A stretch of DNA of 64,000 bases from Topomyia yanbarensis. Its lineage: Eukaryota > Arthropoda > Insecta > Diptera > Culicidae. The notes beneath the pieces were generated by a model that saw only the letters and a list, made by a program, of their open reading frames with translations, had not been told where the DNA came from and did not search any database. The DNA lies in contig NC_080671.1 in NCBI RefSeq assembly GCF_030247195.1, positions 197,580,676 through 197,644,675 of the forward strand, written 5' to 3'. This document shows, piece by piece, positions 28,749 through 36,158 of the stretch (positions within the stretch are counted from its first letter, which is position 1; each line of letters opens with the position of its first letter). A program made the translations under genes and the position numbers.

Positions 28749-31700
28749 GTGAGCGACATCGAACTACCTGGCGAATCGGCAACTTCTTCTGTGTCAGGTA
28801 AAGCCAAGAAGGGTATATGTCCTTCCGAAGCACTTCAAGATGCTGCACACCCTCAATGTAAATTTCACTTACAGTCTGCTGATGAACACTACTCAATCGA
28901 CTCTACCGCTCCAGCGAACCTTCAATGTCAAAATGATAATTTCGATCGCATCGTATCTGTCCGCTCAGGTAAACATTTAAATAATATATGTCCTTCCGAA
29001 GCTACACGTGATACTGCGCACCTTCATGTATGCCTCCCATTGCAGTCAGCCGCTGGACGCAACAGTTATGACGCAGTCATTCCCTCCGTATCGCAGCTTG
29101 TTCCCCTTCCTGACAACAGTACATCCTGCTCTCCCCGCGCTATTTGCGGTGATAGTGATCATCGAGCCCACAGTCCTGAAACTTGGAATGCAGCACGACA
29201 CCTCTCACATGACACTGATGGTTTGCGGATTTACTATCAGAACGCGAGAGGGCTTAAGACGAAAATTGATGACGTGTATTTAGCTGCTGTGGACGGTGAC
29301 TACGATGTTTGCGTCTTCACCGAAACATGGCTCGATGCGCGTATAACATCAGTGCAGCTTTTCGGCGATGCTTACACCGTATACCGTGCGGACCGAAATA
29401 GTGGCAACAGTATTCGCGGACGTGGAGGAGGAGTTTTGATTGCTGTTTCCACCGCATTTGCCTCATGTGAGATTGATGTCGGTAGTTTAACCAGTGTTGA
29501 GGCTGTTTGGGTTAGAATTACAACTCCATCGAGTAACTTTTATATTGGTGCTGTCTATATTCCTCCTGAAAAGCGACTCGACTGCAATATCATGCAACTT
29601 CACATGGATGCTGTGAATAACGCTTCTTCACAAGCTGGCGCGGATGGCGTGATGATTGTCCTTGGTGATTTCAATCAGCCAGGACTCATTTGGGTGCCGT
29701 CACGACACGGATACGCTTACCCGGACCCGATTGCTTCGACAACCAACATCGCCAGTCGTTTGCTACTGGACGGATTTGCTTTCAACGGGCTAAGTCAAGT
29801 AAGCATGATTCCTAACCACCAGTCACGCTTTCTGGATCTCGTCTTTGTTAGTGAAACTATTATACCTGTATGTTCCGTCAATGAAGCATCCAGCGTGATT
29901 GTTCCACTTGACAACTTTCATCCCGCGCTTGAAATCTCCATTGGCACTATTCGATCAGTTCAGTATGTAGAAACTCTTTCTGTCGACCGTCTCAACTTTC
30001 GCAAAACTGATTTTGTAAAGCTGCGCAGTTCTCTGTCGCAAATTGATTGGAGTGTACTGCATGCCCAAGTGAGTGTTAATGCTGCAGTTGCCATCTACAA
30101 GCGACTACTACTGAACTGTGTTGAGACCTCAGTGCCTAAATGTCAGCCTCCTAGCAAGCCACCCTGGTCAAACAGCACTCTTCGAAAGCTAAAACGTACT
30201 CGAGCAAAAACCCTACGTGCGTACACAAATCGACGGTGTCCTCTTTCTAAGCGCATGTTCACTTTAGCCAGTAATGAGTATCGTTGTTACAACAAGCTTC
30301 TGTACAAACGCTATGTAAACCGCATCCAGAATAATCTACGCCGAAACCCGAAGGGCTTTTGGTCATTTGTCAACACGAAGCGTAAAGAAACTGGACTTCC
30401 ATCAAGGATGCTTTACGACGGCGAAGAAGCTACGACAACTGTGGCGAAATGTACGCTGTTTGCCAGATTCTTCTCGAGTGTTTTTTCAACTGACTCGCCA
30501 ACTGCAAACGAACTCGAAAATGCCTCTCGCGACGTTCCTGCTTGTGCTGTTGATTTGGATGTGTTTACTGTCTCTGAACAAATGGTTATATCTGCAATTC
30601 GGGAAACCAAGTCATCTTATACACCCGGCCTCAGTGCTATACCTTCAACTGTATTGAAAAAATGTTCGGACTTACTTGTAACACCACTTGCATATATTTT
30701 TAACCTATCGCTTCAGCAGCAAACGTTTCCTGAGGATTGGAAATGCTCAGTTATGTTCCCGGTATTCAAGAAAGGTGACAAACGCAACATAGCGAACTAT
30801 CGCGGAATCTCTTCGCTAGGAGTCGAATCTAAAGTTTTTGAATCAATTATCAACGAGGCGTTATTTTCTGCTTGTCGACACTACATTAGTACATCTCAGC
30901 ACGGATTTTTCCCAGGACGTTCAGTCGAGACGAATCTCGTCTGCTTTACGTCATTTTGCACGGAACAAATGTCTAAGAAATTGCAGGTGGATACTATTTA
31001 CACTGATCTAAAGGCAGCTTTTGATAGAGTTAATCATGAGATACTGATAACAAAGCTTGATAAGCTAGGGTGTTCTACTAGATTCTGCCATTGGCTTCGA
31101 TCCTACCTTGTGCACCGTGAAATCGTTGTTCAAATTGGCGATATTGTTTCAGAATCCTTTTTCAACACTTCCGGAGTTCCTCAAGGTAGTACGCTAGGTC
31201 CACTACTTTTTTCACTGTTCGTGAACGATGCGGTTTTCGTTCTAAGCCGTGGAGGAAAGCTGTTTTTTGCCGACGACTTAAAATTTTTTCTTGTTATACG
31301 GAATGAAGCCGATTGCCGTGAGCTACAGCATCTTATTGACACCTTTTATAGCTGGTGTGTAAGAAACATGATGGTCCTTAGCGTTGCAAAATGTTTTGTC
31401 ATCAGCTATTATCGAACGAGAAATATGGTTACCTTCAACTATAACATCGCAGGAACTCTACTACAACGCGTTGACCACGTGAAGGATCTAGGAGTCATTC
31501 TTGATGATAAGCTAACGTATACTCATCACGTCTCAGCGACCATCGACAGAGCCAATCGTTTGCTGGGATTTATTTTCAAAATATCCAACGAATTTCGAGA
31601 TCCTCTATGCTTCAAGGCTCTTTATTGCTCATTGGTGCGCCCGCAGTTGGAATTTGCAAACGTCGTTTGGTGCCCGTATCAAGCTACGTGGAGCCTTAGG

Positions 31701-32090
31701 ATCGAAGCAGTCCAGCGTAAATTCATACGATATGCGTTACGTGAATTGCCGTGGAACGATCCATTAAACCTGCCACCGTACGAGGACCGTTGTCGTCTTT
31801 TAGGACTTAATACTTTAACACGCCGGAGACATGCAGCGCAAGCTACCTTCGTGTCAAAGATTCTGCTGGCTGAATATGATGATCCGGAGCTACTAGCGCA
31901 AATCAACCTCTACGCGCCTACCCGTTCTCTTCGCCCTCGAGCCCTGCTGCATTCTGAAATGCGCAGCACTAACTACGCTACCAATAGTCCAATTTTAGCA
32001 ATGAGTCGTCGCTTCAACGAGTTTGCTGAAATTTTTGACTTCGTCATGAACTCTTCGCAGTTTCGTCGTCGTGTATTGTCACTATTTTAA
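28749..32090 (+). CDS. CR1 ORF2 (endonuclease and reverse transcriptase), copy 2
   Basis: As copy 1 in length, domains and lack of an AUG before residue 282; the frame is open from 28701. Two amino-acid changes from copy 1 were seen: Q93H in the N-terminal extension and I846F, three residues after the catalytic FADD. The second sits beside the active site, where most relatives have an aliphatic residue, so it may impair the enzyme; that is inference. Confidence 0.87.
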   Translation: MSDIELPGESATSSVSGKAKKGICPSEALQDAAHPQCKFHLQSADEHYSIDSTAPANLQCQNDNFDRIVSVRSGKHLNNICPSEATRDTAHLHVCLPLQSAAGRNSYDAVIPSVSQLVPLPDNSTSCSPRAICGDSDHRAHSPETWNAARHLSHDTDGLRIYYQNARGLKTKIDDVYLAAVDGDYDVCVFTETWLDARITSVQLFGDAYTVYRADRNSGNSIRGRGGGVLIAVSTAFASCEIDVGSLTSVEAVWVRITTPSSNFYIGAVYIPPEKRLDCNIMQLHMDAVNNASSQAGADGVMIVLGDFNQPGLIWVPSRHGYAYPDPIASTTNIASRLLLDGFAFNGLSQVSMIPNHQSRFLDLVFVSETIIPVCSVNEASSVIVPLDNFHPALEISIGTIRSVQYVETLSVDRLNFRKTDFVKLRSSLSQIDWSVLHAQVSVNAAVAIYKRLLLNCVETSVPKCQPPSKPPWSNSTLRKLKRTRAKTLRAYTNRRCPLSKRMFTLASNEYRCYNKLLYKRYVNRIQNNLRRNPKGFWSFVNTKRKETGLPSRMLYDGEEATTTVAKCTLFARFFSSVFSTDSPTANELENASRDVPACAVDLDVFTVSEQMVISAIRETKSSYTPGLSAIPSTVLKKCSDLLVTPLAYIFNLSLQQQTFPEDWKCSVMFPVFKKGDKRNIANYRGISSLGVESKVFESIINEALFSACRHYISTSQHGFFPGRSVETNLVCFTSFCTEQMSKKLQVDTIYTDLKAAFDRVNHEILITKLDKLGCSTRFCHWLRSYLVHREIVVQIGDIVSESFFNTSGVPQGSTLGPLLFSLFVNDAVFVLSRGGKLFFADDLKFFLVIRNEADCRELQHLIDTFYSWCVRNMMVLSVAKCFVISYYRTRNMVTFNYNIAGTLLQRVDHVKDLGVILDDKLTYTHHVSATIDRANRLLGFIFKISNEFRDPLCFKALYCSLVRPQLEFANVVWCPYQATWSLRIEAVQRKFIRYALRELPWNDPLNLPPYEDRCRLLGLNTLTRRRHAAQATFVSKILLAEYDDPELLAQINLYAPTRSLRPRALLHSEMRSTNYATNSPILAMSRRFNEFAEIFDFVMNSSQFRRRVLSLF

Positions 32091-32157
32091 TTATGTTTAG
32101 TTTATCTTAGTTTAGTATAGTTCATTAAGACAAATTGTCAGTTGGACTTTTTTTTAT

Positions 32158-32318
32158 ACAAATACAAATACAAATACAAATATAGTTGTCATGTGATGTA
32201 TAATAATAAAATGTAATATATGCATTTAAAAGCTTTTAATGAATATAAACAACGCACACATTCTCGTGATTCATGATTGAGAAAGGCACAATTGCACCGC
32301 TAGGTGGATTAAAATAGG
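32158..32318 (+). repeat. CR1 copy 2 3' end: (ACAAAT)n tract and shared tail
   Basis: Same arrangement as at 27281-27441. It ends GGATTAAAATAGG at 32318, followed by TTTT and then Jockey ORF1 sequence. Confidence 0.7.
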
Positions 32319-32335
32319 TTTTATTTGTTGTTTTT

Positions 32336-33009
32336 TTGTCTAGAACGAGAATTTATATTTTTTTCTCGAACAGGACAACCCCAGAAATTCGATTTATGAT
32401 TTTCGCTACAATTAGCGCATTTGAAACTTTTTGTGGTTTTTTTTCGCCGGACAAGTATCTTTCGTGTGCGATTTATCACCACAGATCATACATTTGGAAT
32501 CCAAATTCAAGAATAACTTGTGAAGGAGAAAAGTCAAGTAAATTTTTCAATTCGTTGGATATTTCATCCAAACTTTGACCATGTGGTAGCCCATTCAAGA
32601 CAGCCTTGAATGGTCTATCTGTCTTGAAATCATATGAATAAAATTTATATAACTTTTCCGTAAGATACTGGAGTAGTCGTTTGTGACCAATCAATTCCTC
32701 CGCTGTAACTCGACATTCTCCTCTTCGGCCAATCTGAAAAGAGACTTTTACGTCCGGAAGGAACGTCGAAAGCTCAGTTCGAAAGGCTTTGAAGTCGGAG
32801 ATCATCACTGTTATAGGCAGAGGTCATTGCGTTTTCTTCTTATTGGCATTATGCGCAATGCGAGGAAATTTAGAAATTTCATCAGCTTCCCATTCGGATA
32901 AAACATCGAATGAGTTGCTGCAGTCAATTGAATTTTCGGGTGGAGAAGATACCCTTTTCCGTTTAGCTTCAATTTTTGGCACACGGCCTTTCTGGGAGGA
33001 CCCAGGCAT
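32336..33009 (-). pseudogene. Jockey ORF1, N-terminal and zinc-knuckle part
   Basis: Minus-strand frames. 33009-32824 begins MPGSSQKGRVPKIEAKRKR; 32808-32476 carries LTEKLYKFYSYDFKTDRPFK and AVLNGLPHGQSLDEISNELK, the usual Jockey ORF1 core. Then come zinc-knuckle words CMICGDKSHTKDTCP and, after a frameshift near 32395, CANCSENHKSNFWGCPVREK. These are the nucleocapsid-like RNA-binding parts. A frame change also separates the first two pieces. The reading stops at the composite element and resumes at 14475. Confidence 0.8.
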
Positions 33010-33229
33010 GTTGGAAGAATTAAATATTTCTTTAGGCTGAATTGTTCTTGAAAAATGTTTTAGTCTTGAAAAAGACTGATTGAGTAGAAAAAGTAGGTAG
33101 TCTTGAGAAAAACTGATCGAGCGAAAATATAGGTAGCTTTGAGAAAGACTGTTGCTGTTGAAAAACTCTAGGTAAATCAGGAGCTATCAAGATTTGTGAC
33201 CGGTTCGAACGAAGGTTCAAGCCGGTATG
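33010..33229 (-). repeat. Jockey 5' UTR with three about 37-bp tandem repeats
   Basis: On the minus strand the segment about 33170-33050 contains CAGTCTTTCTCAAAGCTACC, CAGTTTTTCTCAAGACTACC and CAGTCTTTTTCAAGACTAAA, each followed by a T-rich stretch. The period is 36-37 bp. The element 5' end at 33229 reads CATACCGGCTTGAACCTTCG. Repeated 5' UTR units may be part of the internal promoter. Confidence 0.65.
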
Positions 33230-34430
33230 AAAACAGTATTTGATTTGTTGTATCGTGAGGGGACGCTGCACCGTAGGTCTTATGTACCGGGCGGAATCCG
33301 GACAAACCTTGTTGGCGAAATCGAATATCCAACGGTATGAATATTTCACGACCTCGTTAGTAGTTCATCATATTTTTCTTTCGCGGGTCTAATGTCACTG
33401 ACTGTCGTGCTGGAAGGCGTTATATGGGGCGGTCCTCTTCGTATATACTTCTGAGTACTCTGTGTCCCACAACGAACTGGAACAAATTGGAGCAATGCCT
33501 TTCAGTGTTCGAAGCGGGTAATCATTTCGTCGAAGCATGAAACGCGGTATCGAGATTCAATTCGATCAAAAAATGTGTACTCTTTCTCAGTAGAACGTAC
33601 TTGTGTCGAATTGATAATTTCGGATATCGCGACAACTTAGCTCTTCCTAACAACGTTTCGATTGAGGACATATGAACTATTGATTGATTCCGATGGATTT
33701 TAGCCGTTGCTGATTGAGACTACTATCAGCATATGGTCGCTACCGTTAGGATCACGGATTTTTTTCAACCAACGATTTAATTCTAGCGAAGTTGAGCAGA
33801 GGGATAAATTTAATGTGCTAGGATCCGTTAGTGTGGGGGGTATTCGTGTCATTTTGAACCCGTGTTCAAAGTTATCAAATTAAAGTTATGGTGAAGATCG
33901 TGGATTACGGTAGATATATTACCATCATGAGCCCCACGCCGGATCATGAGCGTTAAATTCTCCTAAAACAAGTCACAGTACGGATTCTATGATATCATAG
34001 AGCCAGGAGTACCCATCCGCGGTTCTAAGAGGAATATAGATAAAATCCACGAAAGGGCTTTGCCTTTGGTTGTTATTTGACGAACGACAACTTCAATTCC
34101 TGGTATCGATAGGTGGTTCATTCTTTACAAGAAATCGCCCTTTTCGATCCCCAAAGGCACTCCTCCGTATAATATTAAAAATTGAGAAAATTAAGCTCAT
34201 TATCGGACGTTAACCTACATTCGCAAAATGTAGGTTAAAAATTAAGCAAATCTCAATCCACTTATTAAAATTTTGAGAGAACCGTTTCTCGGGATAATGC
34301 TTGTCATTCCATTGTAAACAGTGATCAAATGAACGAATAAAGCATCGAAGGATACAAGGAAGGATACGCTGCAAGGAGGAGCCAATTAGCTGTAAACTGT
34401 TTTAAAATAGCTTTTATTGTGCACGGTAAA
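33230..34430 (-). pseudogene. Older I-clade retrotransposon, ORF2 endonuclease-side fragment
   Basis: On the minus strand it aligns with about 11170-12510 of the intact I element: near 33340-33230 it reads YSYRWIFDFANKVCPDS (intact copy: YSNRWIFAFAKKICPDS). Many further DNA words match, for example GGGGGTATTCGTGTCATTTT at about 33835 and CTGCAAGGAGGAGCCAATTA at about 34370 beside the ORF2 start. It is full of stops and indels and truncated beyond the ORF2 start at about 34430. It is the upstream half of the copy whose downstream half is at 4517-5098. The first 12 bases (33230-33241) are the right copy of the Jockey duplication. Confidence 0.82.
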
Positions 34431-35042
34431 AAATTGTCACGTCTAATTCAAATGATGTTGCACTTGAATCAGTTTATCATGTCTCACTAACAATTGAAGT
34501 GATTTGGAATTGATTTTCTAAGGATTTATAACTCGTATCAGAATGACCTGGTCTTAGAAAGCTATTTAACAGAAATTATCTTTAAATTGAAATGAATATC
34601 CGTTGAATTCGCACCACTGAACTAATCTATTGAATTTGAGTGGTTCCATTATTAATAACAAGTGTCAAAAATGTCAACACACTAAAGTCTTCAATCGACT
34701 ACAAACGTATGCTCGGAAATAGGAGCAAAAATGGAAAACTTGCATTTCCCAAGTAATGTAGAACGTGAGTATTGTATGTTTTACTTGTGGTTAAGTTATG
34801 TAATTATTTGTTCGCAGGTAATCCATAATGGGATATACCGTAAGGAATACGTATATAGTTAAATGCAAGATCTATTAGAAGCAATGTGCAACACATTTCA
34901 AATGGAAGTGATTTACTGTTGATTTCGTAGTGCTCTGAAATGATCTATTCCAACGGATTGACACATCGCATTGAAATGTTGGGCAAGTAGTGCGAAATCA
35001 TCTGCAAATCACTTTCCATCAACGTGAGGATTTTTCACCGTG
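34422..35042. mobile_element. Possible MITE with CACGGTRAAAAAT ends
   Basis: The left end CACGGTAAAAAATTGTCACG is matched by the reverse complement of the right end (ACACGGTGAAAAATCCTCAC). The interior is AT-rich and non-coding. No target-site duplication could be fixed because the left end abuts the old I-clade fragment. It remains a candidate. Confidence 0.4.
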
Positions 35043-35099
35043 TAGGCATAAAAGTTAACAACAGACATTTAAGAGGGTAAGTAATAATGATTATCCATT

Positions 35100-35345
35100 C
35101 CTTTATTTTATTTATTTTATTTATATGATGGGTTTTATGTATTTTATTTATTTTATGTATTTTATTTATTTTATTTATTATATTTATTTCATGTATTTTA
35201 TTTATTTTGCTTATTTCATTTATTTTATTTACTTTATTTATTTTATTTGTTCAATTGTTTCACTTTATTTAGTTTATCCGACTTGTCCATTGTATTCGTT
35301 TTATTGTTTTATTTGTTTCGTTAGTTTTATTCATTTTATATTTTT
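35100..35345 (-). repeat. TTTAT-rich low-complexity tract
   Basis: About 245 bp of imperfect TTTATTTTATTTATT repeats on the plus strand (AATAAA-type on the minus strand). It directly adjoins a stretch resembling the I-element 3' end at 35346-35400, so it may be an expanded A-rich retroposon tail. The hydrophobic open frame across it is a by-product of the repeat. Confidence 0.55.
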
Positions 35346-35400
35346 GCATTCATTTCGTTTATTTGGTAATGCACTTTTGCGTTAGCATGACGATGCCAAT
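35346..35400 (-). pseudogene. Relic of an I-clade 3' end
   Basis: The plus-strand words TTCGTTTATTTGG and TTTGCGTTAGCATGACGATG match the extreme 3' end of the intact I element at 7923-7970 (TTCGTTTATTTGA, AATGCGTTAGCTTGGCGGTG) in the same orientation. Similarity fades by about 35410. This would be a third I-clade copy, severely 5' truncated. Confidence 0.5.
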
Positions 35401-35409
35401 TTCATAAAA

Positions 35410-36057
35410 CTAACCACAATCTGAAATCATTTTTATATTCAAGCCAAGGGGAACAATTTTATAGTCATCATAAAATACGAAATTTTGCACATATTTTATT
35501 TCTTATTTATTAATTTCATTCTATCAATTCTTTTAATTCACTTTATTAATTTTATTGCGTTCTTCCCGTATCTAGCTGTGTGCGCACTTCGCATAAATTT
35601 GGGAAAAACAATGAATGAACAAGTAGTAATATAATAAATACCTCATCTCACTGCTAAGTGAATTGAATATGTTTTAGTCCAACCCAAACAGATTCTGAGA
35701 TACTTTCCGATTGGAAGTGTTTCGATAACAAATTGTCTTTTTACTATCTTTCGTACCGTTCAAAAAAGTTGACTTCTCTTTACTCTTTTAAATCATTTTA
35801 ATCATTGAAACTAGTGACAATTAATCAATGTTGTCGGATTCACAGCCGAAGTTGGAAACGAAAATTAAACTATTGATTTGATTTTTGTTATTTCCCCGAA
35901 ATTAAAATATATTTACATAAACAGGCACTTAACCCAATATTACTTCATACTTTAGCTATATATATCCAGTTTCCCGTACATAGTTCCTACACGCCCCCTT
36001 GCGCGTGATTCAGAAACCAGTATACATGAGTTCGTGTCGCGCCGTGTTGTTTGCCGC
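35410..36057. other. 3' flank of BBS2, no further gene seen
   Basis: AT-rich. The BBS2 3' UTR must begin at 36057 and run leftwards here, but its end cannot be placed. A minus-strand ATTAAA at about 35797-35802 is one weak candidate signal. Nothing else recognisable. Confidence 0.4.
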
Positions 36058-36158
36058 TTACATTTCGCCCAGTTCAATGATTTTCAGTACGGCCTCGATG
36101 TTATTAGTCTTCAATGCATCTTTGAACTTGCTAATGACAGACGCGGCGAACGTTCCAA
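36058..36158 (-). CDS. BBS2: BBS2 terminal exon
   Basis: 101 nt, (V)GTFAASVISKFKDALKTNNI EAVLKIIELGEM then TAA. Lines up with the vertebrate C-terminus (VGKPKNQVITACRDAI...IMRVG). Acceptor AATTCGCAG. Confidence 0.9.

Larger units (their letters stand above)
27447..32318 (+). mobile_element. CR1-clade element plus tail, tandem copy 2
   Basis: Head-to-tail repeat of 22570-27446 at an offset of exactly 4,877 bp. The junction reads AAAATAGG then TTTTT then CAGTTC. Differences noticed: C to A near 28242, A to T near 29026 (Q to H in ORF2) and A to T near 31285 (I to F just after FADDLK). It ends at the composite/Jockey boundary. Confidence 0.85.
14471..32322 (+). mobile_element. 17.8-kb composite: repeat units, tandem array and two CR1 copies
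   Basis: The block is inserted in a Jockey ORF1. Its left edge is TTTTTGCCTTTCCCATATAG and its right edge is the tail ending GGTGGATTAAAATAGGTTTT. Inside are two short units (14476-14963, 14964-15346), six tandem 1.2-kb units (15347-22568) and two tandem copies of CR1 plus tail (22570-27446, 27447-32318). Both edges are T-rich, so any duplication is hidden in T runs. Removing the block lets the Jockey ORF1 wording run on from RQKNNK to VPTSSGT within a few bases, which supports a single insertion point. Whether the block arrived as a unit or grew in place by unequal exchange is not decidable here. Confidence 0.75.
5099..33229 (-). mobile_element. Jockey-clade non-LTR retrotransposon, old, split by two later insertions
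   Basis: The element reads right to left: 5' UTR (33229-33010), ORF1 N-terminal part (33009-32336), a composite insertion, ORF1 C-terminal part (14475-14101), an I-element insertion, then ORF2 (7891-5293) and a short AT-rich 3' end. Without the insertions it is about 4.1 kb, a usual Jockey length. It is flanked by the 12-bp duplication AAAACAGTATTT and sits inside an older I-clade ORF2. ORF1 and ORF2 carry frameshifts and stops, so this copy is dead. Clade call rests on the ORF1 zinc-knuckle wording and an ORF2 beginning LNLLNWNARSF. Confidence 0.8.

Noticed and set aside
14471..32322. Helitron identity for the composite, from the CTAG-containing hairpin near the right edge
   Set aside because: The terminal CTRR is not placed correctly after the hairpin, the insertion is not between A and T with a clean edge, and no Rep/helicase frame exists.
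35125..35385. 86-codon hydrophobic frame (MYFIYFMYFIYF...)
   Set aside because: Pure translation of the TTTAT tract.
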